Below are positions 32,748-44,059 of a stretch of 64,000 nucleotides of DNA, in pieces (positions within the stretch are counted from its first letter, which is position 1; each line of letters begins with the position of its first letter). Both the position numbers and the translations under genes were made by a program. This DNA is from Isoetes taiwanensis (lineage: Eukaryota > Streptophyta > Lycopodiopsida > Isoetales > Isoetaceae). The stretch lies in NCBI GenBank assembly GCA_021234155.1, contig JAJEKV010000075.1:3939720-4003719 (forward strand). The letters are read 5' to 3'. The notes beneath the pieces were generated by a model. It searched no databases. It saw nothing but the letters and a program-made list of their open reading frames with translations, and had not been told where the DNA came from.

Positions 32748-32879
32748 CTTTCTTCGATTCCTTGATCTCAACTGAATTGAAACCCAATGAATTGGCTTAA
32801 ACCCTAACCCACGACAACCAATATATACCCTATAGCCCATGACCGTTGTAGTAGCCGTTGTTGTTGTAGTAGACGTTAT

Positions 32880-33330
32880 ACAATGCAACCATGGTCATAA
32901 TTCGGTTCAAATTCTATGGCCACATCAACCACTACGAGATAATGTGGCCACATTAACCGTGGTCCCATGTGGCATTACGTGGCAAATAAAAGGGCCTAAT
33001 TCGCTTGGTATCCACTGGTACATACGGTTGAAGGGACAGAAAGCGATGGCAGGAGCGCAGGACAGATACGATTCGGTTGAATGGGGCAGGGTTGGCAGGC
33101 TCAAGTGACTTCTGCAGGTACGGTTGGCAGGTTGCAGTTAATGGGGATGGATGCATAGCATGGGAAGCAGCATGGGATATCCATATCCCCTCTCGCATGG
33201 CATCCCCCTGCCCCATGAATGCGAGAACCCGTGGCCATCAATGGGATCGATGGCGTGCATGGCGACGAAGTAGTCGATATCGGGATTTCTGGCCACATTA
33301 ACCAGATCCCGCTTGAGATATACGGAGTTC
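32880..33330. other. Spacer with further TGGCCACATTAACC motifs
   Basis: Single motifs occur at about 32918, 32943 and 33290, some inverted with respect to each other, upstream of the two-exon gene. No coding sequence is supported. Confidence 0.5.
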
Positions 33331-33334
33331 CCCT

Positions 33335-33430
33335 TCTTTGTATCTAAGTTCCACTGTTCATTGCCTAAAAGACACTATTCATGTCCACCCATCTGTTTCA
33401 CATAAGCCCCCATCTGTCCCTTCCCCATTC
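33335..33430. repeat. Dispersed repeat, copy 1 (pair with 48989-49085)
   Basis: Begins ttctttgtatctaagttcca and continues through aaaagacactattcatgtcc to ccatctgtcccttccc. The second copy is almost identical for about 70 bases. It abuts the outer end of the minus-strand LTR. Confidence 0.75.
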
Positions 33431-35022
33431 AGTGCAGTCTGGCGGCCACCCTCGGCTCATATCGATGCCCCGATCAGTATACAAAATCGAGATCATCCTC
33501 AAACCAAAGATTCGCCTGGCCGATGTGAGGCCGTCCACCTAACATCGGGCCCTCGATGGTGGCCAAGAACCCGACGGGGAAGAATGGACGTGTCATTCAT
33601 CCCGTCTCCCTCGGGATCGACCTAGCAACGGAAGCGTAAACAAAATATGAGCACATAGCATCAAACAATAATAGTATGCCCACCTCGAAGGGTGGTCCAC
33701 CATATCACGATGTTGCATCACACATCAAGACAACAACATAACATAGGAAGATCCTACCCAGCTCGGACTCAAGGGGTTCGACCGACATGCTTGGGGGTCT
33801 CCGAGAACAATGCGCATGCGAATTCATGGCAAATGAATTTGGTCGGGCAAAGGAACATGGCCGTTGGGTAGTCCACTCCATCCCCCTCCCCTGTGCATAC
33901 TATGCGATAGGGTCAAAAGTATTGGAGCCCCGACCGTAGCTTCGCCGGGTGAATAGCCGGGGGCTACTACTCACCGGGTTGCATCTCCCGGTCCCAATGA
34001 GGCGGGAGGAGATCTCTCCTCCGGAAGGTTCATGCTACCCACGGGCGAAGCTAGAGAGCCACCGCCCAGATATCACGACTTGAACTCCACCGGAAGGCGA
34101 TGCATCACCCCACGAGTGTCGAGCCCCCATACCCCGCCCTCACGCGATTGCCGTGGTATTAGGCCTAGCTCACAACGCGTTCCCAGCCGCCTTTACGCCA
34201 CGCCACGGATCAACCGTGAATAGACAAGCCCTCCCTTGTCACCGGGTCTAGCTCCGCCACCCACGGCCAAAAGGGCTCCTATGCATGTGCCGCATTAATT
34301 GGGAATTAATGGGCTAAAACTATGATCATACACTACTTGGGCTCGGGTCTCTACCCCCTTCCCAATACACAAGAGTGGCGCATAGAATGTCACAATAACA
34401 TCACATCGGAATCTGAAACAATAGAATACATCTATTCTAATCTACCTAATCATACATGGTTAGGTTCCTTTGTTAGTATCTATCATTCTTAGGTCAGTAG
34501 GGGGTCGCCTATAGCCAAGAATGAACACTAATCCCATGGAATGAGGGCTGAAAACTCGGATCTAACTATCGGATCAATCACTAACCCAGCTTCTTGGCTG
34601 GCTCCCACTCCTCTGGCGTCCATGCCGCCAATCTCGAGATTGCTTGGCTTGGATGGTGCTTTCTTGCTAAGGAATGTCTGTTCCTCTGCCATCGCTCACG
34701 CTCCTGAAATCGTCCACCGCCGCTCCAATCCGACCTATGGGGCTGGAACCGAAAGGGTTTCCCTTTTTAGGGGTTTATGCCCCTTTATCCCCACGACTTT
34801 AGGGCTGGGCCCCTGATTGGTTAATGGGCTATTGCCACATGGCAAAAGGGTATTATATTCACATGTGGTCTTAGCATGTGCAATATAATCGGTCACAAGG
34901 TTGTACCCTAGGGTACTACCCTTTTATGGTCGATGCGCGCATATGTCGCCTAAGTCGACATGTACTAGTGACGGTCGGTATAATATAATGATTCATGCCG
35001 TATACTATCCCCGAACGCCACA
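33430..35022 (-). repeat. 3' LTR of the minus-strand Ty3/gypsy element
   Basis: On the minus strand it starts TGTGGCGTTCGG at 35022, after a purine run, and runs about 1.6 kb. The outer part matches the old LTR near 9100-9950. Shared blocks include the gggaagggggtagagacc region and a GC-rich stretch at about 33600-34250. The outer boundary is approximate because no second LTR of this copy is present. Confidence 0.7.
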
Positions 35023-35080
35023 TTCTCCCCACCTTGGATTGATGCTGTCCGCAGCATCACGAGTCTCCCCACCTTGGAAA
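35023..35080 (-). promoter_or_regulatory. Duplicated polypurine tract
   Basis: On the minus strand, ccaaggtggggagactcgtg is followed about 36 bases later by ccaaggtggggagaatgtgg. The second run ends exactly at the LTR, as expected for the plus-strand primer. The same pair precedes the LTR in the two other copies (8212-8272 and 43702-43758). Confidence 0.75.
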
Positions 35081-35733
35081 GATACCTGCAAAAGGAAGCT
35101 TGGATGGTACATGTAATTAACAGAATTATTATAAGATAATACTTAAAATTCCAATTGTAATGTTTACAATCACCACATGGTAAGGCATTTAATTTATGCC
35201 TTAATTCAACATTAGGTAAAATTATCAACATTAAAATATTAAGTTAAATTATCAAGATTGAACATCACAAAAAGTGTTCTTAAAGTTCTCGTCCCCTTGT
35301 AGCATTTATTCAGTACATATGCTACAAGGTGTTGTAGTGCAACCTCCCTGCTTTTCGGCTGCCTCTATTGGCCCTTGGGTTCAACACTACATTAGTATCA
35401 TTTAATTATTAATAAAATTTTTGGTTATATGGTGACCACCCCACCTATCTACATGAATGTGCGACTAATCTCCCGGCATAGGAAGAGGATGCTTCTTCCA
35501 TCGTGGCCGTGGAGACAGCCCCTATCATGCCTATATGCCGCTCATGCCTACACCTTTAGTTGCCCATCGTGGAGGATGAGGTCCTTCCCGTATATGGGGC
35601 GTGAAGGACAGATTCCTCCTATCAAAACATATATGGGGCTAGAGGTGCTTTTCCTATTAATGCATTCCCCGAATGACCTCTTTTCTCTCAAAGTGACTAC
35701 TTCCGTGGCATCGAAGTAGACTCCTACTTTACC

Positions 35734-37974
35734 TCACTCACCCATCGGTTCGAGTTCCACCACTTCCGTGACGAGCTGCCCCTTGCATTGCTCCATGAAT
35801 TGTGGGTACTGCTTCTCAAGATCTGATTGTAGTACCCACGTAGCGTCCTCCACTGGTAAGTGCGTCCATTTCACAAGGTACTGGAGAAATTGAGATCTTC
35901 TCGTCTTCTTATAAGATCGGTCGAGAAGAACCTCAGGGACAATCTCAAGTTGATCGTCTGTTAATTCCAGTAAACTCGGTGTCTCCAATACTTCCTCTGG
36001 ATTAGGAGTGTGTTTCTTTAGGAGACTTACGTGAAAGACTCTATGGATCTTGAGGTGTGCTGGTAAGTCCAATTTGTAGGCTTGGTTACCTACTCTTTTG
36101 ACAATTTTAAATGGACCAGCCCACCTTGGAGCAAGCTTCTTGCAATTGCCGATGCGGAGTTTCGCTTGTTTGACTTTTATCTTTAGCCAAACATTGTCCC
36201 CTACTTGGAACTCCCTTACTGTTCGGTGCCGATCAGCTATGCTCTTTTGCCTGCTTCTTGCTGCTAAGAGGTATCCTCGCACCTCTTCAACCAATTGTTG
36301 CATCTCGGCGAGCATCTGCTGGGATACTTCTACCTTGGACACAGGGTTGTGCCAAGTGTCTGGTGTCAAGCACTGATAGCCGTAGTTGATCATAAACGGC
36401 GACATTTGGGATGACTCTTGCTTGGTGCTATTGTATGCAAACTCAACCAAGTAAATGAAGTCGTCCCACTTTGATTGCTTGTTCCAGACATAATTACGCA
36501 ACATATCTTCGAGTATCCGATTGGTGCGCTCCGTCTGCCCATCTGTCTGAGGGTGATAAGCCGTGCTCATCGACAATTTCGTTCCGATGGTGCTGAAGAG
36601 ATCCTGCCAGAATGCACTCATGAACTTCGAATCTCTATCAGAGATTATTTCTCTTGGCATCCCATGGAGTCTAAAAATCTCCTTTGTGAATAGCACCGCT
36701 GTGTCTAATGCCGTGTCGGTGCTCCTACAAGGCACAAAATGCGCCATCTTCGACAATTTGTCGACTACGACCATTAAGGCATCTTTGCCCCTTATGGTTC
36801 TAGGGAGCCCTGTAATGAAGTCCATGCTTATTATCTCCCACTTGGAGTTTGGTACTGGCAATGGCTCTAATGCTCCTGGAATTCGTAGTTGTTCCGCTTT
36901 GGTCTGCTGACATAGCTGACACTCGCGTATGTACCTTGCTATCTGCTTCTTCATGCCTGGCCAATAGTAACTACTTCTTATCTTGAAGTAAGTTTTCGTA
37001 AACCCTGCGTGGCCGGCTATTGGGCTGTTGTGGGTGTCGTGGAGGATCAACCTTCTGACTCCGGATGATTCTGGCACACACAACTTATTTTTATGGTACA
37101 AGAGCTTTCCTTCCTTTTTAAAATGTTTGAAGGCTTCTCTCTCTTTGTCCGTTCTTGCCTCTTTAGAGAGGCTAGCCCATACTTCCTGGAAATCCTTGTC
37201 TGTTGGCACCGTTTCTTCTATTTTCTTGCCAAACTCACTGGTGAGTGTTGATATGGCATTGCAATGCACCCTTGTTGTTAAGGGGTGCCTTGACAGAGCG
37301 TCTGCGACCACATTGAGTTTTCCCGGCTTGTATACAATCTCGAAGTCGTATTCTTCGAGGAACTCCATCCATCTTCTTTGTCTTAGATTCAACAATGGTT
37401 GCGTGAAGATGTACTGCAGACTCTGGTGGTCGGTATCTAATTGGAACTTCCTTCCCAATAGATAGTGTCTCCAGATCTTTAAAGCTCTTACTACTGCCAA
37501 TAGCTCCTGATCATGTGTCGGGTAGCGAGTCTCTGCGTCATTCATCTTTCGTGAATCGTATGCTACAACTCTTTCCTCTTGCATTAAGACTGCTCCCGTC
37601 GCAATCTTGCTCGCGTCCGTTGCGACTAGCTTGTCCTTCTCTGGATCAGGCAGTGTTAAGACAGGGGCGGTTGTTAAGGCCTCCTTTAACTTCTCAAATC
37701 CTGCTTGAGCCTTCTTTTGCCAATGTGCCACCCAGTCTTTTATCTTTTCTGCCTTGGTGAGGTCCGTTAAGGGGGCTGCTATCTTAGCAAAGTTCTTGAC
37801 GAACTTTCTATAATATCCTGCCAAGCCTAAAAAACTTCTCACCTCGTGTATGTTCTTTGGTGCTGGCCATTCAATCACCGCTTGGATCTTTGCCGGATCG
37901 GTGGAGATGCCATCCGCTGATATAATATGCCCCAAGTATTCCACTCTTTCGGTGGCGAAATGACATTTCGACAA
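35734..37974 (-). CDS. pol: Ty3/gypsy polyprotein: RNase H, integrase, chromodomain
   Basis: An uninterrupted 746-residue frame covering the C-terminal part of pol. Residues 1-70 finish the reverse transcriptase thumb and connection ([21 protein letters not shown]). RNase H spans about 115-230, with VATDAS (Asp120), Glu157 and TDHQSL (Asp182). Integrase starts with a zinc site (H312/H315, H322, C352-x2-C355). The catalytic core has Asp385 (SMDFITGLP), Asp446 (ISDRDSKF) and Glu482 (DGQTERTN), with the standard 35-residue spacing. A GPY/F-like WAGPF segment lies at 618 and a chromodomain at about 670-725 ([24 protein letters not shown]). This places it among chromoviruses, whose chromodomain guides integration. 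A frameshift separates it from the reverse transcriptase. Confidence 0.95.
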   Translation of the reverse strand: MSKCHFATERVEYLGHIISADGISTDPAKIQAVIEWPAPKNIHEVRSFLGLAGYYRKFVKNFAKIAAPLTDLTKAEKIKDWVAHWQKKAQAGFEKLKEALTTAPVLTLPDPEKDKLVATDASKIATGAVLMQEERVVAYDSRKMNDAETRYPTHDQELLAVVRALKIWRHYLLGRKFQLDTDHQSLQYIFTQPLLNLRQRRWMEFLEEYDFEIVYKPGKLNVVADALSRHPLTTRVHCNAISTLTSEFGKKIEETVPTDKDFQEVWASLSKEARTDKEREAFKHFKKEGKLLYHKNKLCVPESSGVRRLILHDTHNSPIAGHAGFTKTYFKIRSSYYWPGMKKQIARYIRECQLCQQTKAEQLRIPGALEPLPVPNSKWEIISMDFITGLPRTIRGKDALMVVVDKLSKMAHFVPCRSTDTALDTAVLFTKEIFRLHGMPREIISDRDSKFMSAFWQDLFSTIGTKLSMSTAYHPQTDGQTERTNRILEDMLRNYVWNKQSKWDDFIYLVEFAYNSTKQESSQMSPFMINYGYQCLTPDTWHNPVSKVEVSQQMLAEMQQLVEEVRGYLLAARSRQKSIADRHRTVREFQVGDNVWLKIKVKQAKLRIGNCKKLAPRWAGPFKIVKRVGNQAYKLDLPAHLKIHRVFHVSLLKKHTPNPEEVLETPSLLELTDDQLEIVPEVLLDRSYKKTRRSQFLQYLVKWTHLPVEDATWVLQSDLEKQYPQFMEQCKGQLVTEVVELEPMGE

Positions 37975-37975
37975 T

Positions 37976-38374
37976 TTAATAAAGCTGGTGCCTTCTCAGC
38001 TTCTCAAGTACCCTTCTCAAATGTTGAATGTGCTCCTCTAGGGACTTGCTATACACTAAGATGTCATCGAAGAACACGATAACAAATGTGTCAAGGAATT
38101 CCCGAAAGATATCGTTCATGAGTCTCATGAATGTTGCTGGGGCGTTTGATAGGCCAAATGGCATGACTGTGAATTCATAGTGGCCGTATCTTGTTCGGAA
38201 GGCCGTCTTGTGAATATCTTCCTCCTTGATTCTAATTTGATGATATCCAGACATTAAGTCTATTTTGGAGAAGACCCTGGCACCTTGTAACTGATCCATC
38301 AGATCATCTGCTCTGGGTAAGGCATACTTGTTCTTGATTGTGTGTTTGTTTAATTGACGATAGTCAATACACAT
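37976..38374 (-). pseudogene. pol: Ty3/gypsy reverse transcriptase palm, frameshifted piece
   Basis: A 132-residue frame with [11 protein letters not shown], the catalytic [31 protein letters not shown] and [13 protein letters not shown] (FFDD in place of the more common YLDD, a variant seen in other plant elements). It stops at HQLY, one or two bases before the next frame, so a small indel broke the polyprotein. Confidence 0.9.
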
Positions 38375-39105
38375 CCTCGAAAGCTTCCATCTTTCTTTTG
38401 GCCCGAATAAGATGGGGGCCCCGAACGAGAGACACTAGGTCTTATGAACCCTAGGTCTAAGAGCTCTTGCAATTGCTTCTTCAACTCTGATAGTTCGTGA
38501 GCTGTCATTCTATATGGTGCCTTACTTGTGGGCTTAGTGCCTGGTTCAAGTGCAATTTCGCACTCTACTCCCCTATATGGCGGAAGCTCCTTGATTTCGT
38601 CGGGGAACAAGTCATGGAATTCCTCTATTAGCTTGGCTACCTGCTTGGGTAGTTTGCTTACTGGTTTATCTTCCTTATCTTCTGGTGCCTCTTCCTCGGC
38701 AAGTTCTAATTTGAAGATGTATGCAACTTGCTCCCTTTTGATGCATCTAAGTAATTTCTTACTCGACATGCATTGCATTATAGGTGTCACTTGCTTACCT
38801 GAGATTTCTATGATTTTTCCGTTAGGCGCCGTGAGCTTCACCTTCCGCTCTCCACAATCTATTTGTGCTTTCGCCGGGTTGAGGTATTCCATACCTATGA
38901 TGAGGTCATATTTTCCTATGCTCATGATCTCTGCTCCCATTTCAATATTGATACCCGGTAAGTCTATATTGAAATTCACCCTCTTGCCGGCCGTGTGCCT
39001 TATGGCTCCGCTGGCTAACACTACTGGTCTGGGCTTAGACTTTAGTGTTTTCAACTTTAGCATTTGTGCCATCCTTGGTGGCCTTAAAATTGTGGGAACT
39101 GCCAC
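38350..39105 (-). pseudogene. pol: Ty3/gypsy protease and RT N-terminal piece
   Basis: A 251-residue frame. Residues about 45-100 are the aspartic protease C-terminal half (DLIIGMEYLNPAKAQIDCG). A linker is followed by the RT entry region (LIEEFHDLFPDEIKELPPYR, then [26 protein letters not shown]). The end, near KKDGSFRGC, is scrambled by several one-base shifts before the next piece resumes at CIDYRQLN. The N-terminal protease motif is out of frame upstream. Confidence 0.85.
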
Positions 39106-39361
39106 GCCTATGAGGACTATAAAGATTTGGCGGCTATTTTACCAATCGTGGATATCACTTGGTACTGGCTCTCTGGCTTTTCGTGTCTATGGCGGCAAAG
39201 ATGTGACACTCACCATGGATATAGTCGCGTCCTTCGTCCTCTTCTTCTTACGTCTTCGGTCTCCCAACCTCCCATCTCCGCTGAGTCTTTGCATTGATCA
39301 CGAGCAGGCGGTTGTGTGTTCTATGCCCCTACTGGAAACACCGGAAGCTTCAACTGTTTTT

Positions 39362-41797
39362 CTATACATTCCCGCCGCTTTTCTTTTCGGGATGGAGTTG
39401 AGGAACTGCTTGGATGTCTTTGAGTAGTTCGAGCCTCCCCTTGTCCTTTATCTTTGAAGTGACTTGCTTTTCTCCATTTGTTTCCATTGATTTCCGTTGT
39501 ATGGAGTCTTTGCGGCGATGGACCGTTTGCTCTTGGGCTCGACCTCCATATGCTTTTCCCCTTGTCATACCACCGTTTGGGTTAAACTTTTGAGGCCCCC
39601 GTCCCCTGTAGGCTCGGTGCCTTCGCTTCCTCCCGATATCTTGGCGTGGGTTGAGGGGCTCGGACTATCTTCCGTAGGTCCTCATTCAACCCCTCCACAT
39701 AGCCTTCCACCTGCTCTTCTCTCGCTTTGAGTTTTGGTACATATAGCCTCAACCTCATGAACTCTTCCGTATATTTAAAGACGGATTTGTTCCCCTGTTG
39801 CAATCGTGGAACAGCTTGCATCTGGTGACACTTGTGTTCTCTTGGAACATAGTGCTTTTTGAAGGCCCTTGCAAATTTTGTGAACTCCGCACTTGTCTCT
39901 GCTCATCCCATGGGCTTTAGCATAACCCTCCACCAAATACGGGCTGCCCTTTTAAGTTTCGCGGGGTGGCTACCCTGCCCTTATCTTTATCTTTCATCGC
40001 GTAAGCATTTCGGTACTCACTCATCTCGTCTAGCCATGCCCGGCGTCCATCCACGATCTGTTTTGAAAACTGTTCGGCTTAGTGCTTTCGGACATTACTT
40101 AAGGCCGAATCGACCTTCTTACGGTAGTCGGATTGGCCTTCTTTGCCTCCCCTTAATCTTTCTTTCTTCCGGTCGTTCTTCTTTGTTTCCCCTTCGGACT
40201 TCGATTTGAATCAGAAGCTGTCGGAAGAGCTGGAACTAGAAGACCTGGGTCGGTTCCTCTTTTTCTCCTTTCCTTTGTGCTGAGAACGGGCTTCTGGGAC
40301 CTGTACATTCTGGTCTTGTCTGTTTCTTCCTCTGCCTGCCAGCATGGCTTTGATCTCCTGCAGATCTGACCTCATCTGCGAGATTTCTTCTTCCGGTGTC
40401 GGTGCGTAATACTCTTCGAATAGTTCCCGAGGGCTGGAATTATGCGAAGGTGTCGATACGCCTTGGGCTTGGAACTCAAGGTCGACATTTCTGGCTGCTC
40501 TGACTGCACATATTACATTGGCACCATTTATCATGAGTTCCTTTTGTTGGTTGCATTAAGTGTTTAAATGATATGATTGTTAAGACAACGATACCAAAAA
40601 AACATTTGGAAATGCAATTCAAAAAAAAGGATCTTATATTAAATATATATAGCCGATATATCTTAATACAGTAGTCATGACTTCCATTACATTAATTTAC
40701 TGATAGTCGGGGTGATCCTCAAGGAACTTCTTTACTTGGGCTGTACCTACTGTACTTCCCAAGTTCCTGAGTACATCCCTTGCTGATCCCCCTCGGATGG
40801 CGGATGCTAAGTCTTCCACCCGTCTATGGGAGGTATGAGCTGCTGTTACTGCCAACCTACCTTGTCGAAGGTGGGGTACTGCAAAGTCGAAAATGCCCAA
40901 GGCTGTTTTCCGCTTCACCAAAATGACATGGTCCACCTTTTCTCGATAGGCGCGTGCATGCCAAATCCCGAAAGTGCTACCGGCATCTGCCGCGACTTCC
41001 TCTCCGTGGGCTGAAGCGCTTGTGAAATATTATTACTCTACCGTGCATTGGGAGCGGAAGGTAATATTTGAGTGCTGCTCCCGGTACTCCTCCACGTGCC
41101 CCTGAGGTGCCCCCGCCCTTGATGCATCTTGGTCGTGGGGTACTTGAACTAATTCCTTGTAATCGTGGAAGAGCGTTAGGTACACTTGTCGGGTTTGTGG
41201 CTCTCCCTTGGAATTTTGCTACTGTTCTTGTGAGGAAGAAGACTCCCCTTGAAGTACTCTTGTTGTCTTCCCCTTATTCCCATCTGCTCCCGAGTGCTAT
41301 AAACTCCTCCTCGGTAGGGAAGTTCTTACGTCATCATACCTCGATAGTCTTGTGCCGTAGCTTCAAGGTCCGAGATGGTGTGTCCTGTGTAAGTAGCTGC
41401 CTCTCGTATTTGTACCGGAAAATCTTCCGTTTCTTGGTCGATGAAGTCTTCTAGATCCGGCTGTTGCCGTAGGAGGTGAAGGAGTTCATCGGCCTTGCAG
41501 GTAGTCTGTCCCTGCGTTCGGGGAGGTTTTTGATGTCATTTAGCAGCAAGTATTCTTGTCCTTCGACTATGACTGGTGCTAGACTTGTTATTCCCAGCCC
41601 GATTGGTTGTGCAATCCTCGGGGTGGTCTGTCAGCTTCGAAGCGGGTGATGTCTTGTTCCGCTTCCCGGCGTTCCTCCTCTGGGTCCACCTCTATGTCAT
41701 CCTCGCTTTCCTGCTCGGAGTCTTCACTCTCTTCGGATGCTTCTGCTATGGTCTCTTCGTACTCAAGCAGGAGGCGTTCGTCCGCTGCTGCGTCCAA
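39362..41797 (-). pseudogene. gag: Ty3/gypsy gag region, broken
   Basis: Pieces on the minus strand: 41797-41588 (very acidic, EESEDSEQESEDD), 40936-40697 (with AVTAAHTSHRRVEDLASAIR), 40534-40211 (107 residues ending in a Ser run with an RPRSSSSSSSDSF tail) and 39821-39582 (a gag core with VFKYTEEFMRLRLYVPK and EQVEGYVEGLNEDLRKIV). The intervening stretches need several frame changes. No CCHC zinc knuckle was read with confidence. Confidence 0.7.
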
Positions 41798-42527
41798 GGG
41801 TGTGACCTCTAGTGGCTGAATTGATGGTTCACCTATTACGGTTTCGCCCTATATACTAGATATAGCTAAAGGTCGTGTTGTAGGAGAAGAAGACTTTGCC
41901 ATTGCTTGTTAGGGTCATGTAGGTTGGTAAGCGGTTGGTTCCGTTCCTCAATGCCTTGGCAACATTGGGTACATGATCGAGGGCTGTTTGCAATCGCGGT
42001 CCTTGGTACAAAGTACCCTATGCATGGCGGTATCTTCTCGTAAGCTAGGGACAACTTTCTCTTGAAATTCTTACTTGGGACTTGGCCGGCGTAAAGGATT
42101 GGAGTTCGGGGTTGCTTTGAAAGGTCAAATTCTTTTTGAAATACTTGAATACTATATTGACATCAACTTCAAGTGATGTGGGGGAGGCGCTTATACCAAC
42201 CTGATGAAGGCTTCAGTAGCCATGGCGAAGAGTGTGTTTGCCATGTCAAACTAACTGGGAGCCGCTTTGAGTAAGGCGGAAGATCGCCTCAATTGCGTGG
42301 CTTGATTACGTGGTTGAGGTTTAGGGGTTATGCGGGTATATATAGGGAATTTATGCCCTAAAATTTTTAGGGTTTCTAAAACTCCTGACATTTGGGATGA
42401 AGGCTAATGTTTCTTGGTTAATTTGAGGCTCGAAGTGGCTTGCCTACAGTCTTAGGGTTCTAATGCAACAAATTTTGGTCGATTTGGGTATGTCTAGCTC
42501 AAGTTATGATCTTGGGAAGTTTGGGCG

Positions 42528-42808
42528 GCTCTAAGAGTGCGCGGGAGGGGTGTTAGGTTGTGACCTAACTATGCTCTGGCGCACTCTTGGAGTCGTCGGC
42601 CTTCTCTGCTCGAACACACCCAATTTACACAATTTACATGTTGTTACTCACTAACTTAAACATTTTAAGCAAGATCCTATCATTACTTTGACCCTTTTTA
42701 TTACTTTATAATCAATTTTAAGGGTCACTTTTGGGGATGACTCTAAGAGTGCGCGGGAGGGGTGTTAGGTCGGGACCTAACTATGCTCTGGCGCACTCTT
42801 GGAGTCGC
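42528..42808. repeat. Two copies of a long hairpin in the leader
   Basis: At about 42532-42596 and 42740-42808. The ends ctctaagagtgcgc and gcgcactcttggagtc pair, and inside them gttaggtc/gacctaac pair again. The second copy has gttaggtcgggacctaac where the first has gttaggttgtgacctaac, so both keep the inner stem. Position between LTR and gag suits an RNA packaging or dimerisation element, which is inference. Confidence 0.8.
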
Positions 42809-42910
42809 TGTTCCAAAAGTGACTTGTACTTACTATTTTTTTGATGTTTTAACATACAATTCTAGCTATTTCGAGCTTTTTGATTGGGATTTCATCTTTT
42901 ATCTACCTAA

Positions 42911-44040
42911 TAGATTGACGCACTTACCAGTGGAGGACGCTACGTGGGTACTACAATCAGATCTTGAGAAGCAGTACCCACAATTCATGGAGCAATGCAA
43001 GGGGCAGCTCGTCACCGAAGTGGTCGACTCCGAACCGATGGGTGAGTGAGGTAAAGTAGGAGTCTACTTCCGATGCCACGGAAGTAGTCAGCTTGAGAGA
43101 AAAGAGGTCATTCAGGAATGCATTAATAGGAAAAGCACCTCTAGCCCCATATATGTTTTGATAGGAGGAATCTGTCCTTCACGCCCTATATACGGGAAGG
43201 ACCTCATCCTCCACGATGGGCAACTAAAGGTGTAGGCATGAGCGGCATATAGGCATGATAGGGGCTGTCTCCACGGCCACGATGGAAGAAGCATCCTCTT
43301 CCTATGCCGGGAGATTAGTCGCACATTCATGTAGATAGGTGGGGTGGTCACCATATAACCAAAAATTTTATTAATAATTAAATGATACTAATGTAGTGTT
43401 GAACCTGCAGGCCAATAGAACGACGAAAAGGCGGGAGGTTGCACTACAACACCTTGTAGCATATGTACTGAATAAATGCTACAAGGGGACGAGAACTTTA
43501 AGAACACTTTTTGTGATGTTCAATCTTGATAATTTAACTTAATATTTTAATGTTGATAATTTTACCTAATGTTGAATTAAGGCATAAATTAAATGCCTTA
43601 CCATGTGGTGATTGTAAACATTACAATTGGAATTTTAAGTATTATCTTATAATAATTCTGTTAATTACATGTACCATCCAAGCTTCCTTTTGCAGGTATC
43701 TTTCCAAGGTGGGGAGACTCGTGATGCTGCGGACAGCATCAATCCAAGGTGGGGAGAATGTGACGTTCCAGGATAGTATACGGCATGAATACGTATATTA
43801 TACCGACACGTCACTAGTACATGTCGACTTAGACGACATGTACGCATCGACCATAAAAGGGTAGTACCCTAGGGTACAACCTTGTGACCGATTATATTGC
43901 ACATGCTAAGACCACATGTGAATATAATACCCTTTTGCCATGTGGCAATAGCCCATTAACCAATCAGGGCCCAGCCCTAAAGTCGTGGGGATAAAGGGGC
44001 ATAAACCCTAAAAGGGAAACCCTTTCAGTTCCCAGCCCCA
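42911..44040 (+). mobile_element. Inverted copy of the chromovirus 3' end
   Basis: Plus-strand copy of the last 46 codons of pol ([20 protein letters not shown] to SEPMGE), the 3' non-coding region, the paired purine tracts and the first ~280 bases of the LTR (from 43759). In the 80-residue shadow frame shared with 35429-35719 only one residue differs, so the two arms are very similar. The copy ends at 44040, inside the LTR, where an unrelated structured repeat begins. Confidence 0.9.
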
Positions 44041-44059
44041 CTGAATCTACACTTAAAAG

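Larger units (their letters stand above)
33430..42815 (-). mobile_element. Chromovirus-type Ty3/gypsy element, 3' LTR present, 5' LTR absent
   Basis: Reading leftwards: leader (42815-41820), gag, protease, RT, RNase H, integrase, chromodomain, ~700 bases of 3' non-coding, duplicated polypurine tract and LTR. The expected 5' LTR at the right is replaced by an inverted copy of the element's own 3' end (42911-44040). At least three small frameshifts make it non-functional, or reflect sequencing indels, since the remaining frames are well kept. Confidence 0.85.

Noticed and set aside
38528-39427. 299-residue plus-strand frame opposite the protease/RT region
   Set aside because: Antisense shadow of the polyprotein; its composition follows the codons of the minus-strand gene.
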